Origin: JALZAI01 sp038207565
GTDB lineage: Bacteria; Actinomycetota; Actinomycetes; Mycobacteriales; Jatrophihabitantaceae
DNA: 64,000 nucleotides
Direction: 5' to 3'
Assembly: GCA_038207565.1 (NCBI GenBank)
Contig: JBBQZQ010000001.1
Coordinates: 124,001-188,000 of the forward strand
Part shown: positions 1 through 8,241 of the stretch, piece by piece
Layout of the letters: the number at the start of each line of letters is the position of its first letter
Position numbering within the stretch: the stretch's first letter is position 1
Program-made: the position numbers and the translations under genes
The notes under the pieces: generated by a model
Told to the model about the DNA's origin: nothing
Databases searched by the model: none
What the model saw: only the letters and a program-made list of their open reading frames with translations

Positions 1-9
1 CATCTCGCC

Positions 10-1026
10 ATGAGCAGCCGCAGCTTTACCATCGAACCCCGTGGCGCATTTTCCTTGCGCGAGTCGGCACTGTTCGGCTTCGGGCAGCGGGTGCGACCGG
101 CCGGGGTGGGCAGCCGCGACCCGGAATGGGACGGCGTCATGCGGCTGGCGTTCTGCGTGGACGGCGGGTACGAGCAGCACGTCGGGGTCGAGGTCCGGCA
201 GACCGGCGGGACGGTGCAGTGCCTCGCGCACGGGCCGGGGGAGCTGAGCGCAATCGAGGCACAGGTCGCCCGCGTGCTGTCGCTGGATCACGACGCACGC
301 AGCTACGACGAGGTCGGCGCACGCGATCCGGTCATCGGCCGGTTGCAGCAGGCCGCTGTGGGGCTGCGTCCGCCGCTGTTCTACTCGCCGTACGAGGCGG
401 CGACGTGGGCGGTGCTCAGCGCGCGGCGCCCCGGCTGGCAGATGGCGGGAGTACGCGACGAGCTGAGCCGCGTCCACGGCACCGAGTTCGAGCTCGCGGG
501 AGAGCGGCTGGTCGCGCTGCCGACGCCGAAGCAACTGCTCGGGGTGCAACAGTTCCCAGGGATCGAACCGCAACGCCTGGAACGGCTGCACGGGGTGGCT
601 CGCGCGGCGCAGAGCGGGTTGCTGGAGGTGGCCGCGCTGCAGGCAATGGGCCCGGACGCGTCACTTCAGGCCGTCCAGCAGGTGAAGGGCATCGGCCCGT
701 TCTACGCCTCGCTCATCGTCATCCGGGCGACCGGTTTCACCGACGTCCTGGCGACCGAAGAGCCGCGGGTGTGCGAGATGGTTCGCCGGCTCTACGAGTT
801 CGACGTGGCGCCCGATCGGGCGGCGATGGAGCGAATCGCCGAGCCGTGGCGGCCGTGGCGCACCTGGGTGACCGTGCTGATTCGCGCCGCCGGCCCGCGC
901 GTCCTCGACGCTGAGGCTCCCGACCCGGTGCCCGGCTCGGTTCAGCGCACGACGTCCAACGCCGCTCGCTCGATGGTGCCCTCGTCCAAGAGGATGAGGT
1001 TGGCCGCGTCGCCGAGCGGAATGTAG
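10..1026 (+). CDS. HhH-GPD DNA glycosylase, AlkA-like
   Basis: A 338-residue protein of the helix-hairpin-helix DNA glycosylase superfamily, closest in layout to 3-methyladenine glycosylase II, which removes alkylated bases from DNA. The hairpin motif VKGIGPFYASLIVIRA lies at residues 225-240, and an upstream helical region with SPYEAATWAVLSAR (126-139) matches the fold. In AlkA the segment after the hairpin carries a catalytic Asp (LPDD); here it reads LATEE (residues 247-251), so both acidic positions are Glu. The last 28 or so residues are read antisense to the 3' end of the convergent E1 gene and look like run-on sequence beyond the natural domain end. The ATG at position 10 is the first start in the window. 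Family call is good; activity and substrate are uncertain. Confidence 0.8.
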   Translation: MSSRSFTIEPRGAFSLRESALFGFGQRVRPAGVGSRDPEWDGVMRLAFCVDGGYEQHVGVEVRQTGGTVQCLAHGPGELSAIEAQVARVLSLDHDARSYDEVGARDPVIGRLQQAAVGLRPPLFYSPYEAATWAVLSARRPGWQMAGVRDELSRVHGTEFELAGERLVALPTPKQLLGVQQFPGIEPQRLERLHGVARAAQSGLLEVAALQAMGPDASLQAVQQVKGIGPFYASLIVIRATGFTDVLATEEPRVCEMVRRLYEFDVAPDRAAMERIAEPWRPWRTWVTVLIRAAGPRVLDAEAPDPVPGSVQRTTSNAARSMVPSSKRMRLAASPSGM

Positions 1027-3095
1027 CTGTCATGGCTGGCCACGCGCGCGATCCGCCCGCGGAACCCGTGCTCGACCAGGGCGGTCACCACACCTTCGCC
1101 GACGCCGCCGCTCCGGCGCGTCTCGTCCGCGACCAGCACCCGGTCGGTGGCCTCCGACTCGCGAAGCAGGTCGGCCACCGGTAGCGGCGCGATCCAGCGC
1201 AGGTCAAGCACGCGAGCGTGCACGCCGCGTGCCGCGAGGCGGCGGGCGACGCGCAGCGACATTCGTACGCCGTTGCCGAAGGTGACGATGGTGAGATCGT
1301 CGCCCTCGCCGTGCACCCGTCCGGTGCCGATCGGCGCGACCGCGTCGGGCCGGGACGAGGCGAGCCAGGCCCGGTCGCCGGGTTCGTACAGGTCGCGCTC
1401 GTGATAGAGCGCGATGGGCTCCAGGTAGATGCTGACCTGACCCGTTGCGGTGGCGGCGTCCAGGCAGGCGCGCAGCATCGGCCCGGCGTCGTCGGGCCGG
1501 GACGGCACCGCGACCACCAGGCCGGGAATGTCGCGCAGCACGGCGACGGCGTCGTCGTTGTGGAAGTGGCCGCCGAACCCCTTCTGGTACCCGAGCCCGG
1601 CGACCCGCACCACCATCGGGTTCGTGAACGTCGCGTTGGAGAAGAACCGCAGGCTGGCGGCCTCGCCGCGAATTTGATCCTCGGCGTTGTGCAGGTAGGC
1701 CAGGTACTGGATCTCGGGGACCGGCAACAGGCCGCTGACGCCCAGCCCAAGACCAAGGCCGAGGATGGCCTGCTCGTCGAGGAGCGTGTCGAACACCCGG
1801 GGCGCCCCGAAGCGCTGCTGCAGGCCGCGGGTCAGGCCGTACACGCCGCCCTTGCGGGCCACGTCCTCGCCGAAGACCAGCATCTCCGGCCGCGCGGTGA
1901 GCGCGTCCGCGAGGGCGGAATTGATGCTCTGCGCGAGCGTCACCGAAGCGTCGGTGGCGGGCAACCGCGCGAGATCGGGCTTTGCGTGCTCGTCGTGCCG
2001 CGGCGCCAGAGGGGCCATGATCGTCGCCGCGTCGCGCAGCGTGGGCTCAGCGGTGAGTTCCTGGGAGATCGCCGCCACCCGGGCCGCGATCTCGCCGTAG
2101 CGCGCGGCGGGATCGGCGGCCCCGATGCGCGCGGCCAGGGCTAGCAGCGGATCCCGGGCCCGCTCCGCGGTGATCGCTGCGGCGCTCCGGTAGCCGGTCT
2201 CGACGTCGGTGCCGGCGTGAGCGAGGAAGCGGACGGTGCGCAGGTGCAGCAGCGCCGGTCGCTGCTCACGGCGGGCGATGTGGACCGCCTGCTGCGCCGC
2301 GGTGGTGACCGCGTCGATGTCCTCACCGTCCGCGACGAGGTATCGAATGCCCGGGCGCTGTGCGGCGGCGGCAACCCAGCCGGCGGGCGAGGGCACCGAT
2401 ATGCCCAGCCCGTTGTCCTCGCACACCAGCACGAGCGGCAGCGGCAGGCCCTGGGTGACGCAGTACCCGGCGGTGTTCAGCGCCCCCGCCGCGGTGGAGT
2501 GGTTGAGGCTGGCGTCGCCGAAGCTGCACACGGTGACGGCGTCATCTGGCCACCGGGTGGGCAGTCCGAGGCGGCGGCCACGTCCGATGGCGAAGGCGAC
2601 GCCGACCGCTCTGGGCAGGTGCGAGGCGATCGTTGACGTCTGCGGGATGACCGCCAGCGCCGCGTCGCCCCACACCTTGTGCCGCCCGCCGGAGGCGGGG
2701 TCGGCCAGTGCACCCACGCTGCCCAGCAGCACCGCCCGCAGGGCGCTGTCCAGCGATCGTCCGGCTTGCAGCGACCGGGTCAGGAAGAACCCGCCGGAGC
2801 GATAGTGCAGCAGCGCCGGGTCACTCGGGCGCAGCGCCTCGGCGACGACGGCGTTCGACTCGTGCCCCGCTGAGCCGATCGTGTAGAAGCCCTGGCCCTT
2901 CTCGCGCATCCGCCGGGCCTGGATGTCGAGCAACCGGCTACCCGCCATGGCGTCGAACAACTGAAGTAAGCGCGGCTGGGGTGGGGGTCCGTCCGTGCTC
3001 AACGCCGACAGCGAGGCGCGCACCGTGCGATCCAGGACCTCGTGCGGCGTGTTGTTCGCAGTGTTGTCGGACGTGTTGCGTCCACTGGTCGTCAC
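942..3095 (-). CDS. Thiamine-diphosphate E1 dehydrogenase, fused alpha-beta subunits
   Basis: A 717-residue protein fusing the alpha (about residues 35-340) and beta (about 385-717) halves of a 2-oxoacid dehydrogenase E1. Such enzymes decarboxylate a 2-oxoacid (branched-chain, pyruvate or acetoin type) using thiamine diphosphate and pass the acyl group to a lipoyl E2. The thiamine-binding signature begins SFGDASLNHS and ends about 30 residues later in CEDN, the classic GD...N motif. The beta half has FGEDVARKGGVYGLT and EIQYLAYLHNAEDQIR, typical of branched-chain E1 beta. No E2 or E3 gene lies in the window, so the substrate cannot be fixed. The GTG at 3095 is abutted directly by GGGAGG, which is too close for a normal ribosome site, so the true start may be slightly downstream. 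Confidence 0.85.
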   Translation of the reverse strand: MTTSGRNTSDNTANNTPHEVLDRTVRASLSALSTDGPPPQPRLLQLFDAMAGSRLLDIQARRMREKGQGFYTIGSAGHESNAVVAEALRPSDPALLHYRSGGFFLTRSLQAGRSLDSALRAVLLGSVGALADPASGGRHKVWGDAALAVIPQTSTIASHLPRAVGVAFAIGRGRRLGLPTRWPDDAVTVCSFGDASLNHSTAAGALNTAGYCVTQGLPLPLVLVCEDNGLGISVPSPAGWVAAAAQRPGIRYLVADGEDIDAVTTAAQQAVHIARREQRPALLHLRTVRFLAHAGTDVETGYRSAAAITAERARDPLLALAARIGAADPAARYGEIAARVAAISQELTAEPTLRDAATIMAPLAPRHDEHAKPDLARLPATDASVTLAQSINSALADALTARPEMLVFGEDVARKGGVYGLTRGLQQRFGAPRVFDTLLDEQAILGLGLGLGVSGLLPVPEIQYLAYLHNAEDQIRGEAASLRFFSNATFTNPMVVRVAGLGYQKGFGGHFHNDDAVAVLRDIPGLVVAVPSRPDDAGPMLRACLDAATATGQVSIYLEPIALYHERDLYEPGDRAWLASSRPDAVAPIGTGRVHGEGDDLTIVTFGNGVRMSLRVARRLAARGVHARVLDLRWIAPLPVADLLRESEATDRVLVADETRRSGGVGEGVVTALVEHGFRGRIARVASHDSYIPLGDAANLILLDEGTIERAALDVVR

Positions 3096-3146
3096 CTCCC
3101 GATTCTCGCGCCTCGCGCGATGCTGAACACCAACAGCCCGTCCACC

Positions 3147-3182
3147 TCGAACAGGTGCATAAGCAAGTTATATAGTGCAGCT
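3147..3182 (+). promoter_or_regulatory. Promoter of the first MarR gene, probably leaderless
   Basis: TCGAAC at 3147-3152 and TATAGT at 3171-3176 are spaced 18 nt, as for a vegetative sigma-70-type promoter. The gene's ATG at 3183 starts 7 nt after the -10 box, so transcription would begin at or next to the start codon. No Shine-Dalgarno sequence precedes the ATG, which fits a leaderless mRNA, a common arrangement in actinomycetes. The boxes are seen; promoter activity is inferred. Confidence 0.5.
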
Positions 3183-3629
3183 ATGGGACGAGCAGCGGAC
3201 CTCGCCGAGGTCGCCGATGGTCTCGAGCGATTGGTCGCCTGGCTGCGGCGCCTCGCGCCGAACCAGATCAGCTCCACCGCGATCACCACCTTGGACACGC
3301 TCCAGGCCGAGGGTCCACTGCGGATCTCCGAGCTGGCCGAGCGGGAGGCGATCAGCCAGCCCGGCATGACGACGCTGGTCAATCGGCTGGAAGCGGCCGG
3401 CCAGGCCGAGCGCCTGCCTGACCCGAGCGACGGACGGGCCGCGCTCGTCCGCATCACCCCAGTCGGGCGCAGGGTGCTGGCCGACCGGCACGCCGGACGG
3501 AGCGAGGCGGTGCGCGCCGAACTGCACCACCTCGAGCCGGCGGATCGGGCCGCCCTCGTTGCCGCCCTCCCCGCAATCGAACGCCTACTCGCCCGCAGCA
3601 CCAGACGACAGAGGACGCCTGCGCTGTGA
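3183..3629 (+). CDS. MarR-family transcriptional regulator (orphaned)
   Basis: A 148-residue winged-helix protein of the MarR family, DNA-binding dimers that usually repress an adjacent efflux or resistance gene and release DNA on binding a small phenolic-type ligand. The recognition region is LRISELAEREAISQPGMT followed by LVNRLEAAGQAERLPDPSDG, the family's DPSDGRA-type wing. Its TGA stop overlaps a GTG (GTGA) that was the start of an MFS transporter, now destroyed. The regulator therefore appears intact but has lost its coupled transporter. Translation could also be read from farther upstream, but the ATG at 3183 fits the family N-terminus and the promoter position. It could act on the operator upstream of the second MFS gene about 1.1 kb downstream; that is untested. 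Confidence 0.85.
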   Translation: MGRAADLAEVADGLERLVAWLRRLAPNQISSTAITTLDTLQAEGPLRISELAEREAISQPGMTTLVNRLEAAGQAERLPDPSDGRAALVRITPVGRRVLADRHAGRSEAVRAELHHLEPADRAALVAALPAIERLLARSTRRQRTPAL

Positions 3630-4247
3630 CTGCCCACACCCCGACGGTCAGGCCCCTTCACTCATCCCAGGGCTGTCTGGGCCGTCGCCTTCGCCTGCGT
3701 TATCTTCCTTCAGTTGGCCAGTGGCGGTTTCGCGGGCGCGATCATCCTCTACGAAGCGGCACTCGGCGTCGGTATCGCGCTCGGACCGCTGCTCGGCGGT
3801 GAGCTCGGCTCGATCAGCTGGCGGGGACCGTTCTACGGTGTTTGCGCGCTGATGGCCCTGGCCCTGATTGCCACGCTGGTGCTACTGCCCCCCACCCCGG
3901 CGCCGGAACGCAAGCAGAGCATCAGCGAACCGATCAAGGCGCTCAAACACCGCGCGCTGGCGACCACGAGCGGCGTGGGCCTGCTCTACAACTGGGGCTT
4001 CTTCACGCTCCTCGGATACTCGCCGTTCCGGATGCAGCCGATCAGCCCGCAACAGCTCGGCCTGGTGTTCTGCGGGTGGGGCATTCTCGTCGCAGGCTTC
4101 GCGGTCTGGGGTGCTCCGTGGCTCAGGGCGCGCCTGGGTACTGCGCGCACCCTCTACGGCAACTTCGTGCTGATGGCGGTGGATCCTGCCGTCAGCCCGA
4201 GCAGGACGAGCTGGACCGGGCAGAGCGCGAGAACGAGGTGCAGATAG
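3626..4247 (+). pseudogene. Degraded MFS transporter
   Basis: Remains of a 12-helix major facilitator transporter. The GTG at 3626 overlaps the MarR stop. The opening residues (VTAHTPTVRPLHSSQ) are in one frame, then the recognisable first helix (AVWAVAFACVI, from 3672) is one frame off, so there is a frameshift. After that helix the sequence jumps directly to ASGGFAGAIILYEAALGVGI, which in intact relatives lies roughly 100 residues farther on, so an internal deletion removed several helices. A mid-portion with ALGPLLGGELGSISWRGPF and LYNWGFFTLLGYSPF is readable from 3714. The C-terminal third is also gone: after ARTLYGNFVLMAV the reading frame drifts into unrelated sequence and stops at 4247. 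Not functional. Confidence 0.85.
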
Positions 4248-4296
4248 CCGCAGGCGTCGGCAACGAGAGCTGAGAAGTCGTGGTACAGCTACGATG

Positions 4297-4312
4297 GTTG
4301 TATACGTACAAC
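4297..4312. promoter_or_regulatory. Palindromic operator GTTGTA-TACG-TACAAC
   Basis: A perfect 6+6 bp inverted repeat with a 4-nt centre lies 15 nt upstream of the MFS start codon at 4327, overlapping or next to a -10-like TACGAT (4290-4295). Size and position are those of a MarR-type operator. The MFS operon ends with its own marR gene, so autoregulation is the simplest reading; the upstream orphan MarR is another candidate ligand-responsive binder. The palindrome is seen; the binding protein is inferred. Confidence 0.6.
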
Positions 4313-4326
4313 GATCCAGGAAACTG

Positions 4327-5772
4327 ATGCCTGAGCTATCCCGCAAGCGCCGTCTGCTCGTCCTGGCAATCTGCTGCCTGAGCCTGCTGGTCGTCGTCAT
4401 GGACAGCACCATCGTCAACGTCGCGTTGCACACCATCCACCTCGACCTGCACGCGTCGCTGTCGGATCTCCAATGGACGATCGACGCCTACACGCTCGTC
4501 CTCGCCAGCTTGCTGATCCTGTCCGGTTCGACGGGTGACCGCGTGGGCAGGCGGCGCACCTTTCAGATCGGGCTCGCGGTCTTCACGCTGGGTTCAGCGC
4601 TCTGCAGTGTCGCCCCGTCGCTGACCTGGCTGGTCCTGTTCCGCATGGTGCAGGCTATCGGCGGGTCGATGCTGAATCCGGTCGCAATGTCGATCATCGC
4701 GAATGTGTTCACCGAACCACGTGAACGTGCGGCCGCGATCGGGGTATGGGGTGGCGTTGTCGGCATCAGCGTCGGTCTGGGTCCGGTTGTGGGCGGCGTC
4801 CTGATCGAGTCGGTCGGCTGGCGCGGCATTTTCTGGATCAACATCCCGATCGGCATCGCCGCGTTGGTGCTGACAGCGCTGTTCGTGCCGGAGTCGCGTG
4901 CCCCGCGGGCCCGCCGTCCTGATGTCGTGGGACAAGTGCTCGTCGTGACCACCCTGGCGACGTTGACCTACGCGATCATCGAGGCGCCGCATCACGGCTG
5001 GACTTCGGCACCCACTCTGCTGCTATTGGCCGTCGCTGCCATCGCCGCAGTGTCACTGGTGGGCTACGAGCGCCGTCGCGATGATCCGCTGGTCGAGTTG
5101 CAGTTCTTCCGCAGCGTCCCGTTCTCCGGCGCGACGCTGATGGCGATGTGCGCCTTCGGTGCGTACGCCGGATTCCTCTTCCTCAACACCCTCTACCTGC
5201 AGGAAGTCCGTGGTTATTCTCCGCTGCAGGCAGGTGTGTGCACGCTGCCTCTCGCGGTCGGTTCGATGGTTCTGGCCCCGATCTCGGGACGCGTTGTAGG
5301 TGCGCGCGGGCCGCGCATCCCGACGGTGTGTGCGGGTGTCGCCATCATCGCCGCGGGCACGATGCTCGCCGGCCTGAACGCAGACACGTCACTGCTCCGG
5401 GTGCTGGCAAGCTACGCCGTGTTCGCGATCGGTTTCGGTCTGGTCAACGCCCCGATCACCAACAGCGCGGTGTCCGGGATGCCCCGCGCGCAAGCGGGCG
5501 TGGCTGCGGCCATCGCGTCCACGAGCCGCCAGGTCGGCGCGACGCTGGGCGTCGCCGTAGCGGGCGCGGTGCTCAACTCAGGACTGGCCGGCGCCAGCAT
5601 CCATGCCGCATTTTTCGATGCCAGCGTGGTGGCCTGGTGGATCGTCGCCGGTTGCGGTGTCGCGGTGCTCGCACTCGGCGTGCTCACCTCCAGCCCGTGG
5701 GCCCGTCGCACCGCCGAAGAGACGGCGCGCGAGTTCGCCGACGAGGACCGGCTCGTGCCGGCAACGCCATGA
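4327..5772 (+). CDS. MFS drug exporter, DHA2 (EmrB/QacA) type
   Basis: A 481-residue proton-driven multidrug exporter predicted to have 14 membrane helices. Family marks are MDSTIVNVAL in helix 1, the motif A loop GDRVGRRR, and motif C in helix 5 (GLGPVVGGVL). It probably exports toxic organic compounds from the cytoplasm. I chose the ATG at 4327, not the ATG at 4294, because AGGA (4318-4321) sits 5 nt before it and because the upstream ATG lies inside the promoter/operator. The stop overlaps the ATG of the following marR gene (ATGA), so transporter and regulator are co-translated. The substrate cannot be read from sequence. Confidence 0.9.
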   Translation: MPELSRKRRLLVLAICCLSLLVVVMDSTIVNVALHTIHLDLHASLSDLQWTIDAYTLVLASLLILSGSTGDRVGRRRTFQIGLAVFTLGSALCSVAPSLTWLVLFRMVQAIGGSMLNPVAMSIIANVFTEPRERAAAIGVWGGVVGISVGLGPVVGGVLIESVGWRGIFWINIPIGIAALVLTALFVPESRAPRARRPDVVGQVLVVTTLATLTYAIIEAPHHGWTSAPTLLLLAVAAIAAVSLVGYERRRDDPLVELQFFRSVPFSGATLMAMCAFGAYAGFLFLNTLYLQEVRGYSPLQAGVCTLPLAVGSMVLAPISGRVVGARGPRIPTVCAGVAIIAAGTMLAGLNADTSLLRVLASYAVFAIGFGLVNAPITNSAVSGMPRAQAGVAAAIASTSRQVGATLGVAVAGAVLNSGLAGASIHAAFFDASVVAWWIVAGCGVAVLALGVLTSSPWARRTAEETAREFADEDRLVPATP

Positions 5773-6185
5773 CGTCGCGGGCGACCCTGGAACGCGAGGT
5801 CTGGCAGGCGCTGCGGTCGATCGTCCTGGACCACAACGATCGCCGGCGCGAGGTGTGCGACGCGCTCGACATGAGCTTCCTACGGGTCAAGGCACTGCGC
5901 CGAGTGGCGGCGGGCCCGATTGCCATGCGAGACCTGGCGTCCGCCCTGATGACAGATTCGCCGTACACGACACTCGTAGTCGACGATCTCGAAGCACGCG
6001 GTCTGGTCGCGCGAACCGCGCATCCGGACGACCGCCGCGCAAAGGTCGTGACCGCCACCGCGGACGGGCGACGCGAGGCCAGGCGCGCGGAGCGCATTCT
6101 GGCGACCGCGCCGAGGCAGGTGCGTGCGCTGGGCGACGACGATCTCACGGTGCTGCACCGGATCACCAGCGCGCTGCTCGACTGA
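5769..6185 (+). CDS. MarR-family regulator of the MFS operon
   Basis: A 138-residue winged-helix regulator. The DNA-reading region contains MRDLASALMTDSPYTTLVVDDLEARGLVAR, then the wing HPDDRRAKVVTAT, the conserved D-x-R-R pattern of the MarR family. Its ATG overlaps the transporter stop (ATGA at 5769-5772), so it is the second gene of a two-gene operon. The likely role is to repress that operon through the palindrome at 4297-4312 until an exported ligand is bound. The ligand is unknown. Family assignment is firm; target assignment is inference from context. Confidence 0.85.
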   Translation: MTSRATLEREVWQALRSIVLDHNDRRREVCDALDMSFLRVKALRRVAAGPIAMRDLASALMTDSPYTTLVVDDLEARGLVARTAHPDDRRAKVVTATADGRREARRAERILATAPRQVRALGDDDLTVLHRITSALLD

Positions 6186-6342
6186 GCATCGTCCACCGAA
6201 CCGGACGATGCGACTGTACTTGCGACTTCCGCAACCTCGGTGCGTTGGTACCCTCGTGGCGGGTACGACGCAGCGCGTCACGGTGACGTCGGCAGCGGGT
6301 TGGCATTGCAGCCGCGGGCCGAACCTACGGCGGAGGTTGCAC

Positions 6343-8223
6343 GTGGCGCTCAGGCGCAAGGCCGGGCGCGGCCACGAGCTGTTCCCGGGCTTCACCGATG
6401 TGGTCGAGATCGGCACGGGGAGCCTGGCGGTCGTCTTCCGTGCGCGTGAATCCGGCACGCAGCGGATGGTCGCGCTGAAGCTACTGAATGTGCGTGATGC
6501 CTCGCCGCGTGCGATCGAGTCCTTCGAACGCGAGTCGGCTGCACTCGGTGCGCTGAGTTCCCACCCCAACATCGTGACGCTCTTTCGCAATTTCCGGACT
6601 CCGGACGGACGCCCCGCTCTCGTCCTGGAGCTGTGTTCGGGGTCTGTGGCCGATCGGCTCTACCTCGGTGACCGGCTTTCCGTCCCGGACGCCGTAGCCA
6701 TCGGCATCAAGATCGCTGGTGCGCTGGAGACGGCGCACCGCGGCGGGATTCTTCATCGAGACGTGAAGCCGCAGAACATCCTGGTCACCGAGTTCGGTGA
6801 ACCCGCACTCGCCGACTTCGGAGTGGCGATGTTGCAATCGGCAACCCAGACGACCGCCGGCCTGTTCGACTTCACGACACTGCACGCCGCGCCGGAGTTG
6901 CTCGAGGGCGGCGGGACATCGGCGGCGACGGACGTCTACGAGTTGGCGTCCTCGCTCTACCAGTTGATCGCCGGCCACTCGGCGTTCCGGACCTACGAGG
7001 GCGAGTCGCCCGCCTCGGTAATCCTTCGTATTCTCCGCGATCCCGTGCATCGGCTGTCCGGTAAGGACGTCCCGGTGCGGTTGTCAGACCTCATCATTCG
7101 CGCGATGTCGAAGGACCGGGCACAACGCCCGCCGACGGCCGCCGAATTCGCGGCCGAACTGGCTCAGGTCGAGATCGAGCAGGGGTGGCCCGGTACCCAG
7201 TTCCTGATCCGCGACACCGCACCCGGGCAGCACGCGCCGGCCGTGACGCGGATGCCGGACGAGGTGCCCCGCGGGTTGCCCTCGGCGCTGGGAGCGTTGT
7301 CGCCTGAGTCGCGACCGCATGGTCCGCCGCAACCGCCCGGGGGCCGGCCAGCATCGATCCAGCACCCGCCTCCGGACCCACCCGGTTGGGCCGCATCGCC
7401 CGCCGCGTGGGGCCCAGCAACCCAGCACGCGTTCGCCACGCCAGTTCGCGAGGTCCAGGACCAGGACCAGGACCAGGACCAGGCCCAGGACCAGGCCCAG
7501 GATCAACACGAAGCCGGAGCGGCCGCTACGTACCCCGCTCATCCTGCGGACAGTGACGCGCCAGTCGACTCGAACGGTGCGTCGGCATGGGGGGAGACCG
7601 TCGTGCCCGAGGACAGTGAGCCGGCCACAGAAGAGCCGGCCGCCGAACCGGTCAACGGGGCCACGGCAGCGGATCCGCCCGCGCCGCGACCCACCGGCAG
7701 CTTCCCGTCCTGGTGGGCCCCGCTCACGGCAGGTCAGCAACCCCCGGCCGAACCGTTCCCGATCGCACCCGCGGAGCGGTCCCGGGACGCCTATCCGTAT
7801 GCACCGACGCCGGCAGCAGGCGACACGCCTCACCCCGGGGTGCCCGTCTGGGCCACCCGTACCCCGCCGCAGCAACCCACCGGCCGGCCGACGTTCGTCG
7901 GGGATCTCGCCTACGACCTGAGTTTGCTACGCCCGAGCGAGACGGTGCGCTCGGGCACCCATCGGCTGACCGCGGACGAGCACGGCCTGACGCTGCGCCG
8001 GACGATGCACACCGAGCGCCTGTCCTGGTCGCAGGTCCAGGGCTTCGCGCCGCACTTCCCGAACGGGGACGACTCGCCGCGGTCGCCGGGCGTGCTGGTC
8101 GCGCTCACCCCGGCCGGTGCGGTCGAGCTGCGCGCCACCAAACGTGCGGGATCAGAGCTGCGCGACCTGCATGCCCGGCTCGAGGCCCACCGGTTGCGCG
8201 CGCTGGCGCGAGCCGCACGCTGA
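6343..8223 (+). CDS. Serine/threonine protein kinase with low-complexity linker
   Basis: A 626-residue Hanks-type kinase. From the GTG at 6343, the Gly-rich loop is IGTGSLAVV (residues 23-31, third Gly replaced by Ala), the ATP lysine is K46 in VALKLL, the catalytic loop is HRDVKPQNIL (H138-R139-D140) and DFG is at 158-160, so it should be active. A Pro/Gln/Asp-rich linker follows, including a DQ-DQ-AQ repeat. The last 110 or so residues form a separate small domain (SETVRSGTHRLTADEHGLTLRR) that looks like a PH-like or DUF-type fold. I see no membrane helix, unlike PknB-class kinases. The start is set by GGAGG at 6332-6336, 6 nt from the GTG. It is convergent with the MoxR/DUF58 operon, which is a plausible but unproven target. 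Confidence 0.88.
   Translation: MALRRKAGRGHELFPGFTDVVEIGTGSLAVVFRARESGTQRMVALKLLNVRDASPRAIESFERESAALGALSSHPNIVTLFRNFRTPDGRPALVLELCSGSVADRLYLGDRLSVPDAVAIGIKIAGALETAHRGGILHRDVKPQNILVTEFGEPALADFGVAMLQSATQTTAGLFDFTTLHAAPELLEGGGTSAATDVYELASSLYQLIAGHSAFRTYEGESPASVILRILRDPVHRLSGKDVPVRLSDLIIRAMSKDRAQRPPTAAEFAAELAQVEIEQGWPGTQFLIRDTAPGQHAPAVTRMPDEVPRGLPSALGALSPESRPHGPPQPPGGRPASIQHPPPDPPGWAASPAAWGPATQHAFATPVREVQDQDQDQDQAQDQAQDQHEAGAAATYPAHPADSDAPVDSNGASAWGETVVPEDSEPATEEPAAEPVNGATAADPPAPRPTGSFPSWWAPLTAGQQPPAEPFPIAPAERSRDAYPYAPTPAAGDTPHPGVPVWATRTPPQQPTGRPTFVGDLAYDLSLLRPSETVRSGTHRLTADEHGLTLRRTMHTERLSWSQVQGFAPHFPNGDDSPRSPGVLVALTPAGAVELRATKRAGSELRDLHARLEAHRLRALARAAR
7455..7504 (+). repeat. CCAGGA hexamer tract in the kinase linker
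   Basis: About eight imperfect tandem copies of CCAGGA or CCAGGC encode alternating Asp-Gln and Ala-Gln pairs in the linker between the kinase domain and the C-terminal domain. The 6-bp unit keeps frame, so copy number can change linker length without breaking the gene. Confidence 0.8.
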
Positions 8224-8241
8224 AGCATTCCGCGACACCGG

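Noticed and set aside
1218..2144. 308-codon plus-strand frame opposite the E1 gene
   Set aside because: Shadow of E1, which has intact thiamine-binding motifs on the minus strand.
4294..4326. Earlier ATG for the MFS exporter
   Set aside because: It lies within the -10/operator region and lacks a ribosome site; the ATG at 4327 has AGGA 5 nt upstream.
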